A stretch of 64,000 bases of DNA, taken from positions 208,201 through 272,200 of the forward strand of contig JADJCA010000016.1 of NCBI GenBank assembly GCA_016703425.1, in the 5' to 3' direction. Below the pieces are notes generated by a model that was given only the letters and a program-made list of their open reading frames with translations, did not search any database and was not told where the DNA came from. Numbering within the stretch: the stretch's first letter is position 1; each line of letters opens with the position of its first letter. The position numbers and the translations under genes were made by a program. Source of the DNA: Myxococcales bacterium. GTDB lineage: Bacteria > Myxococcota_A > Polyangia > Polyangiales > Polyangiaceae. Of this stretch, positions 9,673 to 17,982 are shown piece after piece.

Positions 9673-11188
9673 GCGCCCTGATGAGCTCGTTCATGTGAGA
9701 GCGCGCGACGCCGAGACGCCGGGCTGACTCGGCCACGTTCCACGACGTCGCCGCGAGCGTGTCGGCGAGCAGGCGCCGCTGAAATCGCAGCGTGGCCTCG
9801 CGCCAACCCTCGGGCTCGTTGGTCTCCGCGTCGCTCGGCGCCTCGGCCTTCGCGCCCGGAAAGACGTGACGCGCGTCGACGCGCGCGGTGCCCTCCGCGA
9901 GCGCCGTCGCCCAACCGCGCGCGATCACATTCTCGAGTTGGCGCACGTTGCCGGGCCACTCGCTCTCCTCGAGCGCGAGCTCCGCGGCGCGAGAAAGCGC
10001 GAGCCGCCGGCCGTGCTGTTCGGCCAGGCGCACGAGAATCGCGTCGGCGATGAGCGCGATATCCGAGACGCGCTCGCGAAGCGGCGGCACGTGGATGCGA
10101 AGGACGTCGAGCCGGTAGAAGAGATCTTCGCGAAAGCGCCTCTCGGCCACCAGCTCCTTCAGATCGCGGTTGGTGGCGGCGACGACGCGAACGTCGGCCT
10201 CGACGGCCTTCGTGCCGCCGAGACGGAAGTAGCTTCGGCTCTGGAGAAACCCCAGGAGCTTCGCTTGCACCGAGAGCGGCAGCTCGCCGATCTCGTCCAA
10301 GAACAGGGTCCCGCCGCGGGCCGCTTCGATCTTGCCGTCGAGGCGCCGCGTCGCGGTGCTGTGAGCGCCCTTCTCTGCCCCGAAGAGCTCGCTCTCGAAG
10401 AGCGCCTCGGGAATCACGGCGCAGTTGAGATCAACGAAGGGCCCCGCATGGCGCGACAACGTGTCGTGGACGGCCCGGGCAATGGCGGTCTTGCCGGTAC
10501 CGCTCTCGCCCGTCACGAGGAGCGAGATGGGAACCGGCGCGGCCACGAGTATCTGTTGAAGCACGCTCGCCAAGGCGGCGCTGCGCCCCGCGACGGCGTC
10601 GGCCCGCACACGGCCGCGAAGCTCGCGGGTCACGTCGACGTTCAAGGCGCGCGCGCGCGCGATGCGTCCGGCGAGTGGCGCCAGGTGTTTCGCGAAGAGC
10701 TCGACGAGCGAACGCGCCCCTTCAGGGAATGGCCCAGGCTCGGTCCGTTCGGCGAGGTACAGGACCCCCGCGGCGTCGCCGCCTTGGAGCGGAGCGCAAA
10801 GGATGGCCCGCAAGCTCGCGGCCTGGACGCTTCGCACGTCGGAGAAGCGAGGATCGTCGATGGCGCTGGCGGTGCTCACTGTGCGCCCCGAGGCCAGGGC
10901 CTCGCGCACCACGCTCGTCGAGAACGCGCGGAGCGCCGCCGGAAGTTCGGCGTCGGCGAGGCCCCGAGCGATGCGGACGGGCTCGCCGTCAAGAGCGCGC
11001 AGCTCAATGAGACCGTGGTGCGCGCCAGAGAGGCGCATCACGAGCGAGAGCGCTTCTTCCAGAAACGGGACAAGGTCGTCCTCTTCACCGAGCGAGAGGA
11101 GACCCCGGTAGAGATCACGCTCGATGCGAAGGCGGCTGACGTCGTCGGTCACGGAGCGAGGATCGCGCCCGTCGGCCCTCGGGCGCAA
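9650..11188 (-). CDS. GAF-AAA+-Fis regulator lacking the GAFTGA motif
   Basis: The 512-residue protein has the layout of a sigma54 enhancer-binding protein: GAF sensor (about 35-175), AAA+ ATPase (about 200-440) and a Fis-type helix-turn-helix at the end ([28 protein letters not shown]). Walker A is GESGTGK (227-233), Walker B is LFLDEI (295-300), and the sensor and R-finger region ([21 protein letters not shown]) is intact. The L1 loop that normally reads GAFTGA reads GAHSTA (274-279), so contact with sigma54 is doubtful. It should bind DNA and hydrolyse ATP, but may act with another sigma factor or as a repressor. It is first of a kinase and membrane-protein operon. Confidence 0.92.
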
Positions 11189-11239
11189 CGCGGAAAGCGT
11201 TCGTCGCGCATCAAAAGGCTGCGCGACAGGCCCGATGCG

Positions 11240-12016
11240 TCACAGGCCCGAGACCGAGACTCGGAAGCCCGGCACGCTCGGCGACAGCCCAGGCAGAAGC
11301 GACACGCGCACACCACGAGCGTCGCTGGCGCCGAGAAACCGCGCTCGAAAGCCGCGGCCCACGGCGTCGCCCACGCCAAGGCCGAGGAGCGAGCCAGCGA
11401 CGACATCGGAGAGGTAGTGATGATCGCCCACGAGCATGCCGAGCGACACGCCGGCGGCAACGCCCGCGCTCGCGATCGTGACGGCGGTGTCGGCGGTGCT
11501 CGCCGAGAGCGCGCCCGCCAATGCGAACGTCGCCGATGCGTGCCCCGAGGGCCACGCGAGTCCGCGCCCCGGCGCGAAGAAGTTCCACTCGCGCGCATGC
11601 TCCGGATGGCCATAGCGATCGGCCGCGTCGCGCGGCGCGCCGTGGAGTGGGAACGGCCGGCCCGTCGTGAGCTTCAGCGCGAGCGTCGCGGCGAAGGTGA
11701 CGACCACGGCCTGCGCGGCAGCGGACGCGTGCACCCAATGGCTTCGCCGTGACGTGGCTGCGCCCGACGCGAAGAGGCTCGCGGGGACGAGGACCGGCAG
11801 CACGTAGCCGAGCAAGACGGACGCGTCCCCGAGTCCCTCACTCGCGAAGGATTCGCCCACGGCGCGGCGCGCGTCATGGTCAAGCCCGCTTGATGAAAAC
11901 GCCGCCGTGGACGTCACAGCGGCGGCGGTGGCGATCACGCCGAGCGGCTCGGTGAACGCGCGCGCCGTGTTCGGACCGAGCTCCGACCAGGGCAAAGGTG
12001 CCGGGGCGTCCATCAC
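11240..12016 (-). CDS. PAP2-superfamily membrane protein, altered active site
   Basis: The 258-residue polytopic protein belongs to the phosphatidic-acid phosphatase type 2 family. PSGH (156-159) and the final His200/Asp204 in GDHHYLSD are present. Two phosphate-contacting arginines look replaced: motif 1 reads K-LTTGRP-FP, where the second RP of K-x6-RP is F-P, and the Arg six residues before His200 is Met194. R120 might compensate. It could act on lipid phosphates or undecaprenyl pyrophosphate, or have lost catalysis. Its ATG overlaps the stop of the SpoOM-like gene upstream (ATGA), and the regulator starts 51 bases downstream. Confidence 0.85.
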   Translation of the reverse strand: MMDAPAPLPWSELGPNTARAFTEPLGVIATAAAVTSTAAFSSSGLDHDARRAVGESFASEGLGDASVLLGYVLPVLVPASLFASGAATSRRSHWVHASAAAQAVVVTFAATLALKLTTGRPFPLHGAPRDAADRYGHPEHAREWNFFAPGRGLAWPSGHASATFALAGALSASTADTAVTIASAGVAAGVSLGMLVGDHHYLSDVVAGSLLGLGVGDAVGRGFRARFLGASDARGVRVSLLPGLSPSVPGFRVSVSGL

Positions 12017-13824
12017 CGATACGGCGCGACAACGCCGCCTTCGCCGCGCATCTCAAGCGCCCACGCGGCGAGCGTTTCGCCGAGGCCCATAAGCTCGACC
12101 GGCGGCGCGAGGCCCTCGAACGACGCGTGAAGAATCGTGGCGCCCTCGTTGCCTCCGAGGGAGAGCGACGGCCGGTGCGCCGCGAGCGCTGACTCGAGCG
12201 GCAGTTCGAGGAGGCGCTCAGCCGCTTGCCGCGGCAGGTCGAAGCCGATGGCGACCTCCACATGCGACTGTGGCTCGCCAGCGGACCAATCGGTTCCGAG
12301 GCTGAGCGCGAAGGACCGCGCCTCTCCACCGCGCCCGCGGAGCACGAGGGGCACGTTCACGATGGCGGGACGCGTGGGCACAAGGACACCGCCTGAGCTC
12401 TTGGCCGCGAGCTCCCAGGCGTCCCGCGACGCGGCGCAGGCGCGCGGGAATGGAAGCTCCGAGATCAGCGTCGACAAGAGCGCAGCCTTCTCCTGGGCGA
12501 GCCGCGCCGTCATCATGAGGGCCTCCTCCTCGCTGGTGGTGGTGCCCTCCACGGAGACGTGAAACGCCAGCAGGTGATCGTTCATGCGAAGCTCGTCGAC
12601 GCGCGCGAGCCCGCCGAAGATCCGGCCGAGCGTGCGCTGGTCGAAGAGCGCTTGGTCATACCGGTCGGGCGGAACGCTGGCATGCCACAGAAAGCGCTCG
12701 CCAAGCTCGCCCGGCAGACTCGGCGCTCGCTCTTGAAATCGCAGCGCATCAATGAGGCGACGGGGGCGCAGGTTGATGTCGAGGCCGAGGCTCGCGAACG
12801 ACAAGAGCGCCTCGACGCCGAGGCGACCGCCGCGCGGCGCGTCGCGGAGCACGAACTCGACGTTGCCGTTGGCTCCGCTCACCAACGCGTCGCGCGCCCC
12901 TAACGCGAGACCCAAGCGCTCCGCGACGCGCTTGGCAACCTCGCGAAGCCGCGCCTCACCGACGAGCGAGCTCGCTCCCGCGTCCGTCACGACGCGCGAC
13001 CCGGCTGGCAGAACCTCGATAGGAATCTGGAAGGTCGGGTCGGCCGCAAACGGCAAGGGGACGCACACCTCCACGGCAAAGTCCGTGTCGATGGTGCCCG
13101 TTCGCTGGGTCACCGCCCGCGGGATCGGCAACCGAAACGGTGCCGGCTGACCGTCGGCAAAGAGGGACCTCTCGAGGTGCACCTTCGCCAAGCCTTCGGA
13201 GCGCGCGTCGCGGCTACCGAGAGCGATACGGGAGACCTTCGTCAGGTCGACGTCGAGCCCCGTCCGGAGCGCCTCGGCGCCAGCGCGAATGGCTACGGTG
13301 CCCGAGAGCGTCTCGCCGGCGACGGCCACGGGCGCGAGAGCGACCTCCACGACGAGCGCCGCGTGATAGCCATCGGGCGAACGAAACGTCTCGACCCGTC
13401 GACGCGTGTCTCGCGGCGGGAGGAGCACGTCGCACCGCAGCTCCTCGTGGGGGTCGATAGCCCAGTCGACGTCGAGGCGCGCCGAGAGCACGTGCACGAT
13501 TTCGCAGTCGAGGCCCGTCATCGCCACAGGCAGCCAGCGTGGCAAGTCGAGGTCGACGAAGTACGGGTGCGTGCCCTTCGCGAGGACGCCGCCCTCGATC
13601 GGTTGGCGAAAGGGGAGGCGCAAGAGATCGCGCTTCTCACGGCGACGGCTCTTGCCCGAGCCAAAGTCCGCCCAGGCGACGCTGGCGAACTCGATGAGCA
13701 AGAACTCGGCGCGCGGGATCGGCGCCGGCACCTCGAGTTCGAGCTTGATCCGATTGACCTTGCCCGGGGAGAGGCCGCCATCGTTCAAGTGGAACTTGAA
13801 CTGGCATGTCGGGAAGAGCGACAT
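12013..13824 (-). CDS. SpoOM/arrestin-like N-domain protein
   Basis: The 603-residue protein starts at the ATG at 13824 (MSLFPTCQFKFHLNDGG); the frame is open farther upstream but that part is not protein-like. The first 300 residues show paired beta-sandwich strands of the arrestin/SpoOM type (VNRIKLELEVPAPIPRAEFLLIEF; ELRCDVLLPP; GETLSGTVAIRAG). The second half is a weakly conserved alpha/beta region with the pattern EEEALMMTARLAQEKAALL. SpoOM proteins influence sporulation in Bacillus and the arrestin fold is a protein-binding scaffold. It is translationally coupled to the PAP2-like gene. No signal peptide is seen, so it is probably cytoplasmic. The function is unproven. Confidence 0.65.
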   Translation of the reverse strand: MSLFPTCQFKFHLNDGGLSPGKVNRIKLELEVPAPIPRAEFLLIEFASVAWADFGSGKSRRREKRDLLRLPFRQPIEGGVLAKGTHPYFVDLDLPRWLPVAMTGLDCEIVHVLSARLDVDWAIDPHEELRCDVLLPPRDTRRRVETFRSPDGYHAALVVEVALAPVAVAGETLSGTVAIRAGAEALRTGLDVDLTKVSRIALGSRDARSEGLAKVHLERSLFADGQPAPFRLPIPRAVTQRTGTIDTDFAVEVCVPLPFAADPTFQIPIEVLPAGSRVVTDAGASSLVGEARLREVAKRVAERLGLALGARDALVSGANGNVEFVLRDAPRGGRLGVEALLSFASLGLDINLRPRRLIDALRFQERAPSLPGELGERFLWHASVPPDRYDQALFDQRTLGRIFGGLARVDELRMNDHLLAFHVSVEGTTTSEEEALMMTARLAQEKAALLSTLISELPFPRACAASRDAWELAAKSSGGVLVPTRPAIVNVPLVLRGRGGEARSFALSLGTDWSAGEPQSHVEVAIGFDLPRQAAERLLELPLESALAAHRPSLSLGGNEGATILHASFEGLAPPVELMGLGETLAAWALEMRGEGGVVAPYR

Positions 13825-13928
13825 CGACGCCGATGGTAGCGGACGGCGAGGAGCTTGGAGCCCGCGCGACGCATCCCCCCTCGAAGGCTGCCCAGCTCGG
13901 CCGATGCCGCGCGCCAAACGCAGGTACC

Positions 13929-15686
13929 ATGTCGCCGATGCGGCTCCGCACGGCACTGTTCACCGTGGTTGGCTTGGCGCCGTTCGCCACGGCTTGTCGT
14001 TCACCGAGCGACAGCAAGACGAAGCCGAGCGCCGTCGTGTCGATGACTCCCGAACCGTTAGCCATGCGCGACGCGGAGTCCGTCACGAAGGACGCATCTC
14101 CCGAGCCCGCACCGCGGCGCAAGTGGGCGACGTACGCGGATCCAAAGGCGCCGCTCTCGTACGTGGTCGACGGCTATTGCGCGCAGCTCATGGTGCGGGC
14201 GAGCAAGGGCGGAACGTTTGCTTGGTGGGGAGAGGGAACCGGCAACATCGCCCGCGTCACCGACACCGGCCTTGCAGACCTCACGGAGCTCTCGCGCGGC
14301 CTTCCGGGCGCATACAGCTACGGGCCCGTCATCGCCAGCTCCACCGGTGAGCTCTTCGTCGAGGCCAACACCGGCGGGCGCTCGTCGATGAGCTCGGCGG
14401 TCTACCACCGCAGCGAGAAGGGTTGGACGACCGTCGCCGAGACCCGCCTCTCCGACGACGCCGGGTTTTCGATCTATCAGCTCATCGGGGCCTACGGAGC
14501 CGGCGCGCTCGCGACGGTCTCGCGCTGCAACGGAAGCTGTCGCGCGGCGGGCGTCGTTGCCCTCGGCGAGCCGACTCCGCGCATCGCGTGGGAAGGCGAA
14601 GCGTATGGCCAAGCGTGGCTCGGTGAAGACAAGACCGTGATCATCGGGGCGCAGCGCTGCGATGCGGTCACGCCCGACAAGTGCGCATGCACCGCGCGCG
14701 CGTTCCTACCGAACGGCGACGTGAAGCCGCACGCGTTCGATGCAGAGCCGTGTGGCCTTTCGATCGCCGGAGCAACGTCGCGCGACGTGTTCGTCGCCAA
14801 CGGCGCGGTGCTGGCGCAGTTCGACGGCAGCGCCTGGCGTCGCGTGCCGGCGCCACGCGGCAATTCGCTGCGCATCGAGGCGGTCTCAAGCGATGGCGTC
14901 GCGTGGGTGTCGAACGGCTCGAAGCTCTACCGCCAGCGCGGCGGTGAGTGGGACGACATCACGCCTCCCGGCGGCCTTGGCGACACCACTCATGGCAAGC
15001 GACTCGACGGCGTCACGTTCGGCGAGGTGTGGGCCGTCACACCCAAGGGGCTCGTTCGTACCCCGGCCGACAAGATTGCATGGGAGTCCGTCGCCATCCC
15101 GCTCCCGCCGTTTGCCGCGATAACGACGCCTCCCGGCGTCGCCGGTGTCATGGTCGCGGCCAAGGGCGATGCGTGGGTCAACGTGGCGTACGGCACGCAG
15201 TTCGAGGGCACGAGCGCCGTCGAGCCGCGACGCGCGCTGCTTCGTACACGGCCACCGACCGAGACCATGCGTTGCGGCGGCCGCGCAGGCCGCGAGGGCG
15301 TCGCGGCCCTTGAGTCTTGGCCACCGCGGGCGACGCCCGAGTGCACGACACCGGCGGTCGTCGTCGCGCAGGCGCCGCTCACAAAGGACGCCTTCCCGCG
15401 GACGCGATCCATTTTGAAGGGACACAAGGAGCTCGGCGAGAGCATCGAGCTTGTCGAGGTGAAGGTTGCCGAACCGCCTTACGTCGTAGCCCGCGCGCCG
15501 AGCTACAACGTCGGCGTGAAGCTCGCCACCCTCGTCTCCAAGAAGGTCCCGTTCGGGATCGTGCCGGAGCTGGTTTGTGCAGAGCTGGAGGGCGCCAGCG
15601 TGCGCGTCGACCTCGCAACCGGTGAAGTGAGCGGCGACGCGGCGCCGACAAAGGCACCGGTGCTGGCGCCGGCGCCGTCACGCTGA
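13929..15686 (+). CDS. Lipoprotein, Kelch/beta-propeller-like
   Basis: The 585-residue protein starts at the ATG at 13929; a second ATG at 13938 is equally possible. It has a lipoprotein signal (LFTVVGLAPFATAC) and a Ser/Pro linker. The remainder is many short strands, each with a Trp or a G-[ST] turn (WAVTPKGLVR, VAWVSNGSKLYRQRGGEWDD, DVFVANGAVLAQFDGSAWRRV), the look of an outward-facing beta-propeller. Six to eight Cys pairs suggest disulfides. Its TGA overlaps the ATG of the cytochrome gene by one base (TGATG), so both are made together. The partner suggests an extracytoplasmic redox or metal role, which is inference. Confidence 0.75.
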   Translation: MSPMRLRTALFTVVGLAPFATACRSPSDSKTKPSAVVSMTPEPLAMRDAESVTKDASPEPAPRRKWATYADPKAPLSYVVDGYCAQLMVRASKGGTFAWWGEGTGNIARVTDTGLADLTELSRGLPGAYSYGPVIASSTGELFVEANTGGRSSMSSAVYHRSEKGWTTVAETRLSDDAGFSIYQLIGAYGAGALATVSRCNGSCRAAGVVALGEPTPRIAWEGEAYGQAWLGEDKTVIIGAQRCDAVTPDKCACTARAFLPNGDVKPHAFDAEPCGLSIAGATSRDVFVANGAVLAQFDGSAWRRVPAPRGNSLRIEAVSSDGVAWVSNGSKLYRQRGGEWDDITPPGGLGDTTHGKRLDGVTFGEVWAVTPKGLVRTPADKIAWESVAIPLPPFAAITTPPGVAGVMVAAKGDAWVNVAYGTQFEGTSAVEPRRALLRTRPPTETMRCGGRAGREGVAALESWPPRATPECTTPAVVVAQAPLTKDAFPRTRSILKGHKELGESIELVEVKVAEPPYVVARAPSYNVGVKLATLVSKKVPFGIVPELVCAELEGASVRVDLATGEVSGDAAPTKAPVLAPAPSR

Positions 15687-16693
15687 TGCGCGCGAGCAGG
15701 TCGCCTCTCACGGTCGTGGGCCTCGCACTGGGCGCTGCCGTGTGCACCACCTTGGCGCATACAACGCCGCGGCGCTTGGCGCGGGCTGACGAACTGAAGA
15801 CGATGGAGTCGAGCGCCGCGGTCACGCGCAACGAGGGCTGCGCGCGCTGCCACGCGGTGCAATGGCGCGAATGGACCGGCTCGCTGCATCAACGCTCACA
15901 CGACGACGAGACGTACCGCGCGTCCCTCGCCGGTGAGCCGCGCGCGTTCTGCGACGCGTGCCACGGGCCCCTCGCCAGCGCACCGCGCGGCGGCGCATTG
16001 GGCATTGGTTGCACCGGGTGCCATGCGCTCCCAGCCGACCACGAACGCCGGCCTGCGCAAGGCGCCGCCCCCGCGCAGGTCTCCGCCCCCGCCAAGTTCG
16101 GCGTGCGCTGCGAGCCGTGTCACGAGTTTCGCTTCCCGCGTGGAAGCGAGCTCATGCAGCACACGGTCCGTGAGCACCGAGCGAGCGCGTTTGCCTCGAC
16201 GTCGTGCGTCGATTGCCACATGCCCATCACGGGCAAGGGGGCCGAGCGTCATCACCGGCACGACGCGTCGGCCTCGCGTGATCCGGCGCTCCTCCGGCGT
16301 TCGCTCCTCGCGAGCGCGCGCCTCCTGGGGCCGGGCTCGCTGGAGGTGACACTGAAGACGCGCGGCGTGGGGCACGCCATGCCCACGGGCGACATGTTCC
16401 GACGCCTCGTCGTCCGCGCCGAAGCGCTCGACGGCGCGAACGAAGTCGTGTCGCGCGCCGAGCGGGTCCTCGCACGTCGCTTCGAGCTCCGTCCCGACGG
16501 CCCCCGCGAGATTGGCGACGATCGCCCGAGCGGCGCCGCGGGCGCGGAGGTCGTCGTCGGTCTCGACCTCGGTGAGGTCGCGCCGAACGCGCGCGTTCGC
16601 TGGCGTGTCGATTACGAGCGTGTCGTGAACGGCTTCAAGTCGCCGGCCACGGTGGCCGCGTCGCTGACGCTCGCGGGCGGTGAGGTCCGGTAG
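15686..16693 (+). CDS. Pentaheme c-type cytochrome
   Basis: The 335-residue protein has a Sec signal peptide (residues 1-33) and five CxxCH heme-attachment motifs at 52-56, 89-93, 109-113, 142-146 and 174-178, all in the first half. The GCTGCH and CEPCHEFRFPRG context resembles cytochrome c554 and other c-type multiheme electron carriers. The second half (LLGPGSLEVTLKTRGVGHAMPTGDMFRRL) is a beta-rich domain known in some multiheme cytochromes, with a conserved GHAxPTG block. It should carry electrons in the periplasm. It starts on the last base of the upstream lipoprotein gene. The donor and acceptor are unknown. Confidence 0.9.
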   Translation: MRASRSPLTVVGLALGAAVCTTLAHTTPRRLARADELKTMESSAAVTRNEGCARCHAVQWREWTGSLHQRSHDDETYRASLAGEPRAFCDACHGPLASAPRGGALGIGCTGCHALPADHERRPAQGAAPAQVSAPAKFGVRCEPCHEFRFPRGSELMQHTVREHRASAFASTSCVDCHMPITGKGAERHHRHDASASRDPALLRRSLLASARLLGPGSLEVTLKTRGVGHAMPTGDMFRRLVVRAEALDGANEVVSRAERVLARRFELRPDGPREIGDDRPSGAAGAEVVVGLDLGEVAPNARVRWRVDYERVVNGFKSPATVAASLTLAGGEVR

Positions 16694-16700
16694 TGTGGCG

Positions 16701-17435
16701 CTACGCGACGAGCGCGCGGTACGCGCGCGTGACGGCGATGAAGCGCTCTTCGAGGGCGCGACGTTCCGCGTCGGTGGCCGCTGGGTGCAGATCGGGATGC
16801 GAAGCGCGCGCCATTCGTCGGTAGGCGCGACGGATGGCCTCTTCGTCGGCTGACGCATCGAGGTCGAGCAGCCTCAGCGCGTCCAGGCGCCCCGGATCGA
16901 TGGGCTGCCGGTCGGCGCCGCCGGTGCGGTAGTACCCCGACGGAGGCACGTCCGACGAGGCATCGCGCGCCCGCTTTCGTCCGCGCAAGAACTCGTCGGC
17001 GCCCAGCGGCTCGTTGGTCAGCGCGCTTCGTGGCGTTCGCACGGCGACGCGAAATTGAATGCGAGCGTCGGGCAATTGCTCGAGGTGACGAAGCCGCGCG
17101 ACGATCTGGCGACGGAGCGCGCTCCCCACCACGCTCGGCGCGACGCGGAAGTCCGTGACGAGCACCTCGCCGAGGAGGCGTTCGGAAGAGATCGAGCGAA
17201 GCACCGACCGCCGATGCACGTCGTCGTCGATGGCGCGCTCTCGGCGGAGCATTTCGCCCAAGGCCTGGGCGCCGCCGTCGATCTCGACGGCGACGACGAG
17301 CCCCGCTTGCAAGAACACGCGGTGGCTTCGGCCCGAGTCTTCGACCACCTCGAGCGTCCCGTTGGTGCGGGCCCGGTGGAGCGAACCGAGCAAGTCGCCG
17401 AGTGTCGTCGCCTTCAATCGACCGGGAAGCCGCAC
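16701..17435 (-). CDS. PATAN (DUF4388)-DnaJ fusion protein
   Basis: I set the start at the GTG at 17435 because it gives the family opening VRLPGRLKATTLGDLLGSLHRARTNGTLEV. An upstream TTG at 17471 is possible. Residues 1-100 are a PATAN/DUF4388 domain with a KHxxG-like turn and VFLQAGLVVAVEI. After a variable linker, residues 170-244 form a J-domain ending in ASHPDLHP, with the HPD that stimulates Hsp70 ATPase. The PATAN-DnaJ fusion occurs in myxobacteria, where PATAN often sits in signalling proteins. No DnaK is nearby. It is convergent with the cytochrome gene (8-base gap). Confidence 0.82.
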   Translation of the reverse strand: MRLPGRLKATTLGDLLGSLHRARTNGTLEVVEDSGRSHRVFLQAGLVVAVEIDGGAQALGEMLRRERAIDDDVHRRSVLRSISSERLLGEVLVTDFRVAPSVVGSALRRQIVARLRHLEQLPDARIQFRVAVRTPRSALTNEPLGADEFLRGRKRARDASSDVPPSGYYRTGGADRQPIDPGRLDALRLLDLDASADEEAIRRAYRRMARASHPDLHPAATDAERRALEERFIAVTRAYRALVA

Positions 17436-17512
17436 CCCTGACTCGTAGCAACGCGCCGCCGCGGGCGACAACTTCCGCGCTTATCGAAGCACCTACCGAA
17501 GAGGCGCGGGCC

Positions 17513-17929
17513 TTAGCGCTCGCCGGACGACACCGCGGCGGTCACGGGGAGTTGAATCGTCTCGCAACGTTCCTGGTCGCCGTTCGGGCGGCAGGCCACG
17601 GCGCGCGCGCGGAGGTGCACGTCCCCGGCGCCGCGAGCGCGGGCCACGAGACCGAACGAGAAGCGCCACCGCTCCCGCTCCTTCTGCGACACGTCGGCCG
17701 GGCCGATGCGCCCTTTGAGCGCCGTGACGAAGAGCGGCGTGTCGACGACTTGCACATCGGCCCACGCGATTCGCGCGCCCGGCACGACGAGCTCCAAGTC
17801 ACAGCGCACGCGCCCAGGGCCCGCGACGCGCTCGCAAATCGCCGAGGCGCGCTCCCCATCGGCGCGCGCCTCGTGCGCCGAGAGCGCGAAGGCTAGGAGC
17901 ACGGCGAGAGGGGCCAGGAGCGATCGCAC
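17513..17929 (-). CDS. Secreted protein of unknown function
   Basis: The 138-residue protein starts at the GTG at 17929; earlier starts would spoil the clean signal peptide VRSLLAPLAVLLAFALSAHEARA-DG. The mature part has four Cys that could form two disulfides (CERVAGPGRVRCDLEL, AVACRPNGDQERC) and alternating strands (ARIAWADVQVV, RWRFSFGLVARARG). It is probably periplasmic or secreted. I do not recognise the family. Confidence 0.65.
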   Translation of the reverse strand: MRSLLAPLAVLLAFALSAHEARADGERASAICERVAGPGRVRCDLELVVPGARIAWADVQVVDTPLFVTALKGRIGPADVSQKERERWRFSFGLVARARGAGDVHLRARAVACRPNGDQERCETIQLPVTAAVSSGER

Positions 17930-17982
17930 GGCGACCAGTATCGCGCGCGGCCTCGGCGCGGAGCAACGACCATCGGATGGGT

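Noticed and set aside
9866..11752. Long open frame on the + strand opposite the AAA+ regulator and PAP2 genes
   Set aside because: Composition follows the antisense of GC-rich coding DNA (Arg/Ala/Gly/His-rich), no domain is seen, and the opposite strand has clear conserved motifs.
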